From Pagrus major (Eukaryota; Chordata; Actinopteri; Spariformes; Sparidae): a stretch of DNA of 64,000 nt. The notes beneath the pieces were generated by a model. The model saw only the letters and a list, made by a program, of their open reading frames with translations, made no database searches and was not told the origin of the DNA. The translations under genes were made by a program, and so were the position numbers. The DNA lies in the NCBI RefSeq assembly GCF_040436345.1, contig NC_133215.1:20033306-20097305 (forward strand), written 5' to 3'. Positions 26,801 through 41,600 of the stretch are shown one piece after another (positions within the stretch are counted from its first letter, which is position 1; every line of letters begins with the position of its first letter).

Positions 26801-27834
26801 CACATAGGGCGTTTTCAGCTCGTGGATAGTCAGGTCAGGTCCTGTAGATAGTGAGCTCAGACTCATAAACTAGATTTATTTTTAATTGGTGATGATGCAC
26901 AGTAATGTTACTTGCCTCAACATGTTGTCTTACCCCGTCTCACTCACTCTCTTTCTTTTACCAGGTGCGATATATGAAGATCATTGAAAAAAGTGGTTAC
27001 CAGGCTCTACCCTGGGTGCGGTACATTACACAGAGTGGAGGTACATTAAGCAATTCCTACATACTCCTACATACTCCTACATACTCAAGGCTGCATCCAC
27101 AACTTTAGAAATACTGAGGTCCCGAGTCCAGGTCCACCATTTCCCAGTCCCCCAAATTTGACCAAAAGCCATTATTTACATCTCAATTCTGATTTCATTT
27201 GGATTTTTAAGAACATTTATTAATTCCTGTAACTATCCAGTTTTATTTTCTCTACATTTCATTTCCCAACACGTCTATGCCCTGCAAATAAACATGTATT
27301 TACCAAACATTAACTTTTTATGTGCTAGGAACTATTTTCAGCATTGTGACATTTTCAGATAATCCAGCGGGTTATTCAGTTTATTATTCAAACAAAGACA
27401 ATGGAGAATTTTCTCGACCCATAAATAAACACTGATAAATTCTTTATTTGTTTATTTATTAGGCTAAAACTAGTCAAATTCAAAGGTGTACTATGTAGTG
27501 AAAATCAATCGGTCAAGATTTTTCTCTTCTCTTAAAATTTCTTCCCCAGAACTACATAGTGCACCTTTAATCTATTGTATGATGTAAAGAAAAAAACTGG
27601 AATTGGCCTGTAAAATACCATCAATGTAGAATACAAACAGCCTTCAGGTGTAGCTACAGCCATATAGTCTTCAATGTGATGTGACTTACTGTTTTCGGGA
27701 CATATTGTACTATTTAAGCAAGTGGTAATATAAACATAAAATGTAGAAATTGAATCAAGTTGAACTTAACTAATATTTTCTCCTTACATGTGTTTTCTTT
27801 TTATGTAGACTACCAGCTGAGGACCAATGTGTAA
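20894..27834 (+). CDS. ap1m2: AP-1 clathrin adaptor complex subunit mu-2
   Basis: Medium chain of the AP-1 adaptor, which sorts cargo with tyrosine-based signals into clathrin vesicles at the trans-Golgi network and endosomes. Twelve exons: 20894-20935, 22637-22793, 24041-24108, 24228-24358, 24458-24605, 24985-25111, 25206-25348, 25889-25960, 26214-26372, 26543-26668, 26965-27040, 27809-27834. All have GT/AG borders and join to 424 residues, against 423 in human AP1M2. The start [14 protein letters not shown] is the invariant family start. The N-terminal longin-like half (residues 1 to about 140) is followed by the mu homology domain that reads YxxPhi signals (about 168 to the end). The end, [10 protein letters not shown], is two residues off the human form. 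Mu-2 rather than mu-1 is chosen from blocks such as [34 protein letters not shown] and [19 protein letters not shown]. Human AP1M2 is the epithelial form; tissue use here is unknown. cdkn2d follows 1.2 kb downstream, as next to human AP1M2. Confidence 0.96.
21810..22060 (+). repeat. LINE/SINE 3' tail in ap1m2 intron 1
   Basis: Ends AAAGGTGCTATACAAATAAA followed by GTTTATCGTTATTATC, the typical 3' tail of fish L2/CR1-like elements and the SINEs that copy it. A different LINE-like tail (GCTGCTGTAA then AATAAAG or AATAATAG) sits at 5040-5105 and 42130-42260. Only the tail is preserved. Confidence 0.55.
22848..23530 (+). repeat. GTGGAA-ended transposon-like repeat in ap1m2 intron 2
   Basis: Starts ATGTAACTAAGTGCTTTTAC about 55 bases after the splice donor of exon 2. 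It contains GTACTTTTTACTCCACTACG, which recurs at 33.33 and 43.94 kb. It makes up more than half of this 1.25-kb intron. Confidence 0.7.
27041..27090 (+). repeat. Three-copy 10-base tandem repeat after ap1m2 exon 11
   Basis: The unit ATACTCCTAC is repeated three times beginning near 27057, some 15 bases after the exon 11 splice donor. It is a minor tandem duplication. Confidence 0.7.
27481..27568. repeat. Small foldback MITE in ap1m2 last intron
   Basis: The ends AAAGGTGTACTATGTAG and CTACATAGTGCACCTTT are inverted copies of each other with one or two mismatches, enclosing about 55 bases. A miniature inverted-repeat element of under 90 bases; nothing coding. Confidence 0.75.
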
Positions 27835-28070
27835 AGCCTGAGGGATTACTGTATATTCTTCACTTCCAGCACCTTCACAGGAACATCAATAATCACTTTA
27901 ACGCGACTGAGAGAATGTCTTTGAATTTCACCTGTCAGTGATCTTGTTTTATGAAATCCGTGTGCAGCTTGATTTTAATGTTTCTATTATGGGACCACTG
28001 CTAATTATTTAAATGTGTGATGATTTTATTCCCTCAAGCAATCTGTCAATATTAAACCTTTGTATCCTCC
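27835..28070 (+). terminator. ap1m2: ap1m2 3' UTR and poly(A) signal
   Basis: ATTAAA at 28051-28056, about 217 bases past the TAA at 27832-27834, is the likely poly(A) signal, followed by a T/G-rich stretch. The 3' UTR would be short. Confidence 0.6.
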
Positions 28071-28239
28071 TTCAGCCCCTTTGTTTTTCCCATGAGTTTG
28101 CAACACCATGTAAGGGCAGATTTGTCCTCATATTGTAGTAATGCATTGTGAAATCACAGTCGGTAAATTCCGCCTAAAATTAAAACCTTACACCCGCCTT
28201 TTTTCCACACTTGTCTCTGGAGAAATACAAGCAAAGGTC

Positions 28240-29008
28240 AGAAATGTGAATGAACTGCCTTTGAAGACATCAACGTATACGAATCGCCCGCTTTCTGCAC
28301 TGCGGGCTCTGATTGGTTGACTGTCGCTGTTACCACAGTGATAGTGTAGTAACAGAGTTGTAGCCCGGCCTCTTTTACCATATATGGAAGAGCAACACCC
28401 TCCGGGCGAGCTGTGATTGGTCGGCGTGTGTTCTCTCCAATGTTTGTAAATTGTAGTCTGGAGACACCGCTGTGTAGATCTCAGCGCGCAAATGTATTTT
28501 CTAATGTTTATAAACCCTCCTTGTTCGGATTTTATTTAAAAAATACTGGTCCTCAGAAACAGCGGGATAGAAACTCGTGTCGGCGTTGTGGATCTCAAGG
28601 AAACGAACAAGGTATGCGTAAAAGCTCTACGGTTTGTTCTCTTTTTAAGGTTAGCGGTTAGCCGGGATGCTAATTGTTTGTGAGCTTCAGTTGACGTGAG
28701 CTGTCTGGCTCTCGACACAACAACCGTGTTCGCACAGCTCTGTTGTTTAAGCGAATGGTTTGTTAAAACGACCCGATCTAACATTACGCTAGCAGTCAGA
28801 TAACATGGCGTCAACGGGGAACTAGCTAAATGACGTTAGCCGGATGCTGTTAGTAGCTAGCTGTAGTCGTAGTTAATCAGCCTGAATCCTCGTTTCGCCG
28901 CTTTACTCTTCATTGTACTGTCGGTGTCATAACGAGGATCCCGTGGTTGAGTTTGGGTCTGACTGTTGTCGTACGTCTACTACTGAACAGGCAGAAAGAG
29001 AGACTATA
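28240..29008 (+). promoter_or_regulatory. cdkn2d: cdkn2d promoter and 5' leader
   Basis: The region is CpG-rich compared with its flanks. It has two inverted CCAAT boxes in the GATTGG form, with ATTGG at 28312-28316 and 28416-28420, consistent with NF-Y binding. Transcription should begin somewhere between these and the ATG at 29009. A GT at 28612 after GAACAAG could be a donor of a non-coding first exon, so a leader intron is possible but unproven. Confidence 0.45.
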
Positions 29009-31479
<2,471 letters not shown>

Positions 31480-32095
31480 TCAGATGTCTGGGTGCCCACT
31501 GGGTGACCCCAACCTAACTTTTCTTTGCTTCAAACCTGGTGACTTGAATTCATTGCTGTGTAAAGGATTATTTGTTTTGTTAATAGTCGCTCAGCATTAA
31601 TGTGTGACAGGACATATTGTCTTGGCAGCTTATTTTCAGTGGATGGGTGGCTATATACAGTAGACACCTCTTTTGCACAGTGCAATTTAGGCACCTTATA
31701 TACTATCTGTTGTCCCTATTGATTGGGAGTGCACATTTGTAGATAGTTTCCCCAGTGTTTTTGTAATGATTGCATTATTTACATTGTGTAAGAAATGTAA
31801 CAGTTGTATGTGTTTTTAAACATTTCTTTTTTTTTTGTTTGTTTTACAAAACTTGACATGGTGCACCCTGATTGCTTTACATAGTTTTGTTTCTCTTAAT
31901 TAGATGTACTTAGACTTTGAATTTACTCTTATTTATTGTTGGAATAGGACTGAATATTCCTGTGACTCTGTAAATAGTGACATTTATTGTGATTTGTTGA
32001 AATGTTATTTATACAAATACTTTTAAAACAAAAGTGAGATTATTCACTTTAATATTTGAAGAAGAAAGCACAAAATAAAGTGTTGAACTTGAAGT
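31480..32095 (+). terminator. cdkn2d: cdkn2d 3' UTR and poly(A) signal
   Basis: AATAAA at 32074-32079, about 595 bases after the TAG at 31477-31479, followed by a T/G-rich stretch. The 3' UTR is AT-rich and holds a T-run near 31828. Confidence 0.75.
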
Positions 32096-32211
32096 TGTGA
32101 AGTCATAGTTTTCTTTTTAAACAGTTCACTGATTTTAGCTGCTTTTAAGTTGGACAGACAAATTGACTTCCAAACTGTAGCTACGACTAAAGACACTGAG
32201 GAGCTTTATAT

Positions 32212-32418
32212 ACACTGTAAATTTTAAAAGTTGACTTTACTTAAAAAAAATCAGGAAACCAATTACCTCAGAATTACCAAGTATAGTAGACTAAAAAATT
32301 TAAGTTGTATGCGCTAAAAAGTTTGAACATCTTAACATAATTAGTCTACCGGGTAATTTGAGGTTATCGGTTTCTTCAATTTTTCAAAGTAAACTCACTG
32401 TCAGATTTTACAGTGTAT
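32212..32418. repeat. TACACTGTAAA-ended foldback MITE
   Basis: Begins TACACTGTAAATTTTAAAAG and ends CAGATTTTACAGTGTA, giving inverted ends. Internal pairs such as AATTACCTCAGAATTACC and GGGTAATTTGAGGTTAT also match inversely. A common small fish transposon form without coding sequence. Confidence 0.75.
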
Positions 32419-33239
32419 GATTATGCATTTGTTTTTATCAAGCAGATTTTCTTTCTATTTGAGATGAACCATTTTCAAAGGATTTTAAAATAACGTTATA
32501 TAACACATAAACAGGCTTTTATTTGAGAATTTATCCTGAGCTCTCTTTTATTTTTGCTTTTATTGTGAAATACTGGAAAGTTTGGCCTCATCTGGCCTAT
32601 AAAATTAATTTAAATAAAAAAAAAAAACACTGCTCATGCGACAGGGCAAATATGACCACTGACTGACATTTGTTTGTTGTTTTTTTCATATTTCAAAACA
32701 AACAAACAAAAAAATAGCACATCTGAAGCATGAATTAAATCAATCTATGATCGTTTGGTTTGTACAATATCAGCTCAAGCCTTTGATACACCACATTTAT
32801 ATGATTTTCCTTTCTGCCTTAATAGACAAAACAGGGTGATTCAAGGTGATTCATCAAGGGCATTTATAATAACTCCACACTGGAATGTGGAAACCTTCTC
32901 AGAGGTCACACAGATAGCTGGATTGCAGCTCACTAAGAATGAGGGCCCTGTTTTGTTGAGGCTTGTAGGTAACGGTGGCAGTTTGCTGATGTTTGTGCTC
33001 AGGGCTCTCACAGCACAATGGGTATTTTGTTTGCTTGCGTGTCACGGGCCAACTTCAGCAGTCGACAAAGGAGATACAGTTCAAGGACTGTGCTGCTGGG
33101 CCGCTGTGTGTTGAGCCTCATGATGTCACAGAAAGACCACTATGTTGTTTACATGTGATAACAAGTGCATTTCTCACAATATTAGCACAATATTTTCTGA
33201 ATTAATTTGACAGAAAACTTGAGCTTTCTCTGAAAATGA

Positions 33240-33905
33240 AGCAGTGGCGGAAAGTAACTTGTGCTTCACTTGAGTATTTTCCATTTTGTACCAATTACAA
33301 CTTCAATTTCAGAGAGAAATATTGTACTTTTTACTCCATTACATTTATTTGCCAGCTATATTTACTGGTTACTTTACTAATAAAGACTTTACACACAAAC
33401 TATATATCAACAACAGTGTTGTATAAAGTACCCAAAAGTCATTCTTGAGAAAAAGTAAAGATATTGTGCTCAAATATTACTTTGGTATCGTGAAAGTCAC
33501 CCGTATGAATCATACTTGAGCAAACGTCTTAAAGTATCTGATATTAAATGTACTTAAATATCAAACGTACGAGTAAAAGTAAATTATACATACTGTGTCA
33601 ACCAAATTATCGGCCTGGCCAATTATCTGATCCGATATTCAACATTTTTCTGGCATGTGTGATCTTTGCTTTGTTGTGTTTTTTTAATATCCGATCCAAT
33701 AAAAACAAATCATTTTAAAAATGTGCTACTTAAGCTCTGATTCAGCATACAGTCTGCAAAGTAACTAGTGACCAAGTTATCAAATAAATGCAGTGGAGTA
33801 AAAGGGACAATATTTGCCTTCCATTTGAAGTGGAAGTTTAAAGTAGCAGAAAATGGAAATACTCAAGTAAAGTACAAGTAATTGAAACACTATTGGAAAA
33901 GGTTG
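33240..33905 (+). repeat. GTGGAA-ended transposon-like repeat
   Basis: Starts GCAGTGGCGGAAAGTAACTT and contains GTACTTTTTACTCCATTACA. The right end includes ACTCAAGTAAAGTACAAGTA. It is the same family as 22848-23530 and 43825-44240. Confidence 0.75.
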
Positions 33906-36783
33906 TGTTGGCACTGGAAAATATAAACAGACATCAAAACTATTTCCTTTTTTTAAAAAAAAATATTGTTTGTATTTTGATGTGATTCAATGACAATCTT
34001 ATAATGTTTTTCTTCATTTCTGTCTTTTTTAAACTGACTGTGTTTCTTCAGTGCTAATACAACTTTTTCCAACACTCCAAGTGTTTCAGTGCCAGTGTTT
34101 CCTTTTTACATTTAGGTTTAATTTTCAATGCCAAAATGTAAAGTCACTGTTCTATCCCCATATCAAAGTACCTTGTAAAACACTGAGTAGCTCAAAACTT
34201 AAATATTGAATGCTAACAAATTCAGTAATAATAAAAAATGATTCATGAGGACTTTGCTACTTTATGTACATTTGACCAATAATCACCTTCACTTGTCTCA
34301 AGTAAATTTGTAAGGACTTCAAATACTTCCTCATCCACTGGATTTAATGGCCTGCAGTCAGCAGTTGCATGTTGTTTTCACCTTCCTTTATCAAATTTAC
34401 ATAGACACCTGCTGGGAGCTGCAGTCCAACCACAGTATTTGGCTTTTGGATATTGAACAACTCTATTGGAGCAGCTTGACGTTAAACGCCTTGCTCAAGA
34501 GTACTTCAGCAGTAGTTATTGAGAAGAAAAAAAAAAGAGTCATTTACTTTCCACACCTATATTTTCACAGCTTGGTTTTGAAACAGCAACATTCTGGTCA
34601 AGTGTCTTTACCACTCCCTCATCTCATGCAGTATAGACACACAACCACTAACTATATTTAAATATAGTTTCACACCAAAACAGCTAAATTTAGTCACACA
34701 ACAGCTGTAAACATGTTAGTGCAAGAAGCAGCCTCAGGACAGACCTGCCTCCAGCCACTAGGTAGAGCTCAAGCACAAATATGGGTGTGTTGTTGGCCGT
34801 GCAAATACTCACTGCTGTATAAACACTGCTGTAGGTCTTTTTTTCCTGCAGGTTGGGAAAGACACAGTTAGAGTGACAGGTTTGACAAAGGTTGACAAGA
34901 AAAACCAGTATCAGCCTTCTCCCCCAGTCACATGGTCAAAAAGCAGACAGATTTGCGGGAATACATGATGATGACGGCACCACTGACAGCAGAGCCATGA
35001 CTCAGGTGTCTTAACTTGTGTTACAATGAAAGAATAAGTGTATAAGTGTAAATATGTGAGTGGTGACAGTTTGCATCCATTGTTTTTAAGTATTTTTGTG
35101 TGTTTTTTTTCCTTGAGTGGATAACAGACGAAGGAGAATTGAAGTGAGAGAGAGAAAAGGGGATAACATGCAACAAAAGCCTCCAACTGGACTCAGACGG
35201 GGCATATTGCATGGTCAGCGTCTTAAAGCTCTCTTTCATGAGGATGCCCCTTACTTCTCTATTAGAGCTGCATCAGTTCGGTAATCATATCAATATAATC
35301 ATACATTATATTGAAAGGATTTTATTTGGGTTTTGGACTGTTAGTTGAACAAAACAAGACATTTTGAGACCTCAGTTTGGGCTCTAGGACATTGAAATGA
35401 GCATTTTTACTATTCTTTTGTGTTGCCTAGACCAGTTATAATCAGTAACACAATCCCCAAAGTAATCAATACTGAAATGACCACGATGAGTAACGACAGG
35501 CTTAAGATGTAAAAGGATTAACATTTTTGTCTTACATGGCCATATGTACACTCAAAGAGTTATTGATCACTGTAACTGTTCCTTCTGTCAATACTGGCTG
35601 AGAAGTGACACCTTCCTGATATAACTACACTGTAAGAAATGGGAAAAATGCATTTTGAAGTTTGTTTTTTCAGTCTGAGTCAGCCAAATCAATTGGTTTT
35701 TAGTCAGAAATGAACTTTTTTTTCCTCATGGACTGGCTTTTCCTTGCTGTAGGCCCAGGTCACAGCCTGTATAGATAAAAGAATGACTAGTGATCAATAG
35801 CACATTCAGTGTATGTATGAACATGTCAGCATCTTATTAAGATTGACTTTAAAAGAATCCAAACCCATCCTTAAAGCTGCATAGAGTTCTTCATGAATGA
35901 TTTAAATAAGGTGCAATATCAACCAAGAAAGTCACCCGGTGGTAAAATAATATAAAATGTTTGAAGGTTTATGAACTTTGATACCAATAACTGGTGAAAT
36001 CACAAATGATGAGTCAGTGTACACATGCTCTATTAACCTACAAACTGTCTCACTTCAATTCAGTTCATTAAGCTGCAGGGAATAAAAGCCCACAGGAGCT
36101 GCATCCTGACATTTTAGACTTCCGAAAAACAGAAACTCACATGGCAGGAAGAAGCTTCCCAATCTGATTTTCCTACTGAATTAGCACAACCGGGCCTGAC
36201 ACACCCTACACTCTGGCAGCAGTTCTAGCATTTCACGCTCAAGTCAGTACACCACCTTAACCTGAAGATATCGCCAATAACAACTCAAAACAAAGCTCTT
36301 AAGAGACAAAACATGTTATTTCCAGCTGCGCCTTAGTCACAATGATGCCATCACATCTCTTTTGGTTAATGCTGGTGACGCACTTGACTGCCACTTTGAG
36401 AGAGGAAAAGAAATAAGTAAATTATTGACAAAGCTTCACACTTTCAGAGGTTTAATGTGTGTGGCAGCGTGGGCAGGTCATTGTATGCTGCAGTATTACT
36501 GAGGTATGTCCTTAACTTGTAGCCATGCAAGCCTGGACACGACTGCTCTGAAGTTCAGGCTGAGGCATAAATGTTTGTCCTGCACATGTGGGATTGAGAC
36601 GAGACACACTGGTTTACAGAGGGAACATGAACATGAGGAGCAAAGACAGAAAGAATGCAGAAAAAAAGGAGGGGTGTATTTGTTTGAGACACTGAATAGA
36701 GGAATTTCAAAGTAAAATGTATTCAGGTTACACCCACTGTATTCTTCATGCTAAAACTAATCATGTGTAACTACAATAACCTT

Positions 36784-37251
36784 TTAAAGGGTAACTCCAC
36801 CAATTTTACACATTAAAGTGTGTTTACAGGTCTTGAGGAGCACTACTGCATATGTGAAAAAAGTAGTATATAGCCTTTTGTGACTCCAGAGGAAGCTGCG
36901 TGTTATCTAATAAATTGCCTCCAGTGATGTAACTCAGTGTTTAAGTTGCATTGTGGGTAATTTAGGCGCCAGGTTTTGAAAAGCAGTCCACTGGTCTCAT
37001 TGCACTCCTCCTGTTGGACTCATTATGGACAGTTTAAAAACAAATGATCAAACCAGAGATATTGCCCTTTTTTTATTCCACGCATTTTCCTTCCTTTTCA
37101 AAACCTGGCGCCTACGTTACCCACAATGCAGCTTAATCACAGAGTGACATCACTGGAGCCGCAAAAGGCTTTGTACTACTTTTTTCACATATGTAGTAGT
37201 ACTCCTCAAGACCTGTAAACACACGTGAAATTGGTGAAGCGACCCTTAAAG
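36784..37251. repeat. Large foldback (long inverted repeat) element
   Basis: Left arm at about 36784-36985 and right arm at about 37090-37251 are imperfect reverse complements. Matching blocks are GTGTTTACAGGTCTTGAGGAG with CTCCTCAAGACCTGTAAACAC, CATATGTGAAAAAAGTAGTA with TACTACTTTTTTCACATATG, and TTGTGGGTAA...GGCGCCAGGTTTTGAAAA with its inverse. About 100 unrelated bases lie in the middle. No transposase is encoded. Confidence 0.9.
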
Positions 37252-38173
37252 GAAATAACAATGTTTTCTAAATCTAACCGAGTAGTTTGAGTGCCTAAAC
37301 CTAACCTAACCAGAGAGTGTGCGACAAGTTGCTGTTGCTGGTACGCTTCAACAGTCATGTTGTTTTGGAAATGCTCAAATATTTTGTTTTGGGAGTCACT
37401 GGCAAGCAAAAAATGAGGATGTGTTGATAATTTTTCATCTTACCGCTCAAATTCCACTTACTTACCATTGTTGACTGGAAATCACCTCCTGTTTCGCCCA
37501 TATGTAAAAGTTCAACTGTGCTTAAGAGATCTTAAAAAACTAAACAGAGAAGCAACATTTAAATTCTAGGGTAGCCATTACTTTACACATGATGTGCTGA
37601 AAAGTGTACGTACACACAGACATTAGTACACTCAATATATTACTCATCCATTTTGATGAACAATAGTTGTATCTTCCTTCTCTCTGTGAATGATTAATCA
37701 TTGTTTCCTGTTATGCTCACCACATATCAGGCTGCCTTGACTTCTTTCTGACTGATAACCCCCTGTATGATTTCAGCTTTGAATACATAAACAGAGATGA
37801 ATACCTTTTATTCTGCTGCTGAAAGGCTTTCTTTCCCTCTACTTGTTTAGTGTCTGAAAGGGAGCAACATGATCCACCACACTGTGGGAAACACTTCTTC
37901 ATAATGTCAAAACCTGTCTAACAGGATACAGCGCAGTTAGAAAATCCCTTGACTTGTGCTCGGAAGAATCCACAAACTATTCAGTAAACAAAACACGAAT
38001 CCGAGAGGTGCAGAAGTATTTCAAGGTCAAGCCTTGTCTTATCTGCTGAACAGTAATGGGAACCTGACTTGACAATTTTTCAGACACCAATGAAACCATC
38101 TACATAAAAATCTTTTTTTTTAAAAATAAATTCACTAAGGTATTTTCAGGACTCCTATAAACTTTGTAAAATG

Positions 38174-38179
38174 TTTATT
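38174..38179 (-). terminator. lrrc8e: lrrc8e poly(A) signal
   Basis: AATAAA on the minus strand, about 490 bases past the stop codon at 38667-38669. It is the nearest canonical signal and implies a 3' UTR of about half a kilobase. Confidence 0.6.
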
Positions 38180-38666
38180 TCAAAAAGGTATTTAAGAAAA
38201 TGCATAAAAAACATTGTCAAAAACATGTGCAAGTGGATTTTTGTCTCATTGACACTGATTCGAACAAACAATTAACGATGACTGATATTATAAATACGTT
38301 TCTAGAGTTTGGTTATCTTGTTTGCAGTCAGTTGTGGTTTCTCTATTCGTCCCTTTTTATATGAAAATTCCCACCCAGCAGCAGGGTTAATTGTCTGTTA
38401 ATACTCAATTTCTTCCACACAAATCAGCCCACCGACCAGGACCAGCGATACTTTTGTTCGTGCCTGGGGCAAGATGATCTCCAGAGTCCTCCCAGCAGAT
38501 TATTTTAATGGTTAGAGATTATTTCAAGGTCTTTTTTGGGCCCTCTGATGACCGAGGGCAGGGGACAACTGACTTGGTGTTCCCTCCCATCGGCAGCCCT
38601 GCCATCAGTGACCACCATGCTACACCTACAAAAGATTAGTCCATAACAACCCTTAGCTCTACAAAC

Positions 38667-41600
38667 TCAGCTGTTAGTCAGCCTGCTTCGTACATCCGAT
38701 GGCAGCAGTTCCAGCAGGTTGTCCTCTACTACGAGTCCACTGACAGTCAGCAGGGGACAGTCCCATATCTCCAGAGGTAGAGACTCTAGACGGTTCCCTT
38801 TAATCTCCAGCCGGACCAGCTGGGTCAGGTTGGCCACTCTGGAGCTAAGAGTAGGCAAGCAGTTGTTTCCGAGAGCCAAAGTCTTTAGCCTCTTACAGGA
38901 GAACAGCTCCTCTGGCAGCGTCTCTAAGGAGTTGAACGCAGCAGAGAAGAACTGGAGACCCTGCAGGATGCCCACCTCAGCAGGAAGAGAGGTGAGCTGG
39001 TTGTGAGAGACATCGAGGTGTCTGAGTTTGGTGCAATAAAACAGCCGAGAGGGAAGCTTTCGTAGCTTGTTCCAGCTAACGTCCAGCGTCTCGAGGGTGT
39101 GCAGCTTACTGATGTGATCAGGGATGTAAGTGATTTTGTTGTGCCACAGTCGGAGTGTCACTAAACGCCGGCAGTGCTGTAAGCTCAGAATCTCCTCCAC
39201 AGTGGTGAGTTTGTTCTCCTTCAGGTCCAACTCCTGCAGATTGTTCAGGCTGAAGACAGCGCTCGGGATGCGCTCCAACTCGCAGCCCACCAACTCCAAC
39301 GAGGCTATGTTGGCTAACTTCTTCAGGCTGCTAAAAGCTTGGAGCTTGACACCTTCATTATAGATGCTCAACCGCTGAAGCTGCACTGCAACATCCACTA
39401 AACTGGGTGGGATCTTAGTGAGGTTTGAGTGGAGAGTGAGGACTCTCAGAGCTCGAAGCTCTCTGAGGGATTCCAGAGTGGCGCTCTTGGACAACTCATT
39501 GGTTAATAGACCATCCAGATGTAACTCCTCCAGGCCATGTAGGGTGTACATCCACATGGGCACCTCTTCTAAACTTTCAAAAGATACACGCAGCACTTTT
39601 AAAGTTGACTTAAGGTGGTTCAGGGCTGGCAGCTGGAGCTTTGCTGGGCAGTAGATCAGTGATAACTCCTGAAGGGATTCAAGCTTTGCCACACTAGCTG
39701 GGATGGTGACATTTTTAACTTGTTCCAGTTTGAGCGATTCCACTTCAGGAATCTCAAAGACCGTGTCAGGGAGCCCCGGCAACATTAAGAGGTGGAGCTC
39801 CAACCGGTTACTGGTGTTCTTGGCAAGACGGGCGCGCAGCTTTTTGGTGGTCCACTCATAGTTGAGGTTGAGCTGATGGAGACGACTCTCACTGACCTCA
39901 GAGAGAAAGACGGCAAATCTTTTGGAGTAAAGGGCATCATATTGATCTACAAGGTGCAGCAGGAAGGCAAAGTCATTGTTCACGTCCGGTATGTCATTAA
40001 TACCCGTCTCCAGTCTGACCTGCTCGAAGGAGTACGCCTTCAGAGGTCTATGAAACAGCCAGTAGAGGGTGTAGATGCACAGAAGTCCATACACTCCCAC
40101 AAAGCAGATGTAACAGTAGGCAAGCTTGGAGAAAATATTGGCTTTGTTGTGGTTGCAGCAATAGATGTCAAAACCAGTCAGCTCAGGAGGAACATAACAG
40201 CGCACAACTATCTCAATGTTCGGTACCAGAACTGCACTGTAGATGATGACTAAAAGGAACTTGAAGACTTTCAGTGATGTTTGTAGCACATACATGAGAT
40301 ACAAGAGGTCTGCCTCCTCTACGTGAGTTCTTAACTTCTTCACCTTTTCAAACAAAGCTTTGGCCTGCTCTCCTTCCTTCTTATCCAAGACGGAGGCGGT
40401 CGATTGAGGCTCTGGTATCTTCTTCTCTGGATTAGACTTGACGGAGGAGGAGCGAAGAAGCACTGTAGTCTCCCCCTCATCTGCTTGTCGATCTGCAGGA
40501 TCTTTTGATATGGTGTTCCTCCTCCAACTAACCAGTTTCTCCTCTCCTCTTTCCTCCGAAACCTCACTCAGGGCCCTCGTGGTCCAGGGTGAATCAAAGC
40601 ACTTCCCAAGGATTGTAACAAAGAGTTCAATTTTAGAAGACGTCCCAGGGAACTTGAACCAGAAGCTGCTTGCTACCATGAAGATCATTGTGTGGATCAC
40701 AACGAGGTACGGGAAGAACTTTGCATACCAGTGGACAAACCTTTCGTAGCAATAGTGGTTGACAAACACATATTGGTGGATGTCCAGGTTGTTCTTGTGA
40801 CCAATCACCTCCTTGATGATGGGGTTCACAGGTTTGACCAGTGTCTGCTGTGACGTTTCATTTTCCCTGTAGGACCGGATGTGGCTGCAGTCGATTGCTT
40901 CAGGTGTCGGGCTGGTGAAGTGGCTGGGCAGGCATGCAATCTTGTCCTGGGTGAGCTGCGGAAAATAAACAAATTAGAGAATGACTGAGGGTGAAAGAGG
41001 AAGGGAAGACAAATAATAGGACACACAATGGTTGTGTAAGTGACGTCGTCTCGATTAATGCTCACCAAAACCCATAACTGAAATCTTGCAGAGCCGGTCC
41101 CATATATTAGCCAGCTCACAATACTGACTGAAGACTCTTTTTGCGTAACTTCAGCTGTCAATATGTGCATACTTGTGATTGTGATTTTCACCATTTTAAT
41201 ACTTTTTCTCTGCCAATGTTGGTATTGGTGACATATATTGAGACTGTGATTGAAACTTTGACCATCTTGACTCGTAAAGCTATGGGTTATAAATTGAGAA
41301 ACATATTTGTATTACATGGTACAATTCAAATGCAATCAAAAATCTCTTGCTGTTGACTATTGTAGTAAGAAAGTTTTTTCCAAAATGAGGTCACATGGGA
41401 CACACTGGGTGGGCGGGAATTCACCTCTCTATAAGAAGAAGATCTTTCAAAAAGCAACACGGACACTTTTTTATGACTGTCTACAGAGACAATCTGTTAA
41501 AGGAAATACTGTTGTGAGAATTACTTCAAAGGCTGCTTGCGCACAAACACACAGACGCACACAGACACACACACACACATGCACACACACGTTTGTGCAT

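Larger units (their letters stand above)
32419..38150. other. Gene-free interval between cdkn2d and lrrc8e
   Basis: The two neighbours are transcribed toward each other and this interval separates their 3' ends. I see no exon-like frames. It contains a GTGGAA-ended repeat at 33240-33905, a common fish repeat piece with GCCTTGCTCAAGAGTACTTC near 34490, a TTAATCGATTAAT-type fragment near 35260-35420, and the foldback element at 36784-37251. Remaining sequence is AT-rich and unremarkable. Confidence 0.7.

Noticed and set aside
28913-29008. N-terminal extension of cdkn2d by 32 residues
   Set aside because: The upstream start would be TTG, not ATG, and the protein beginning at 29009 aligns end to end with human CDKN2D.
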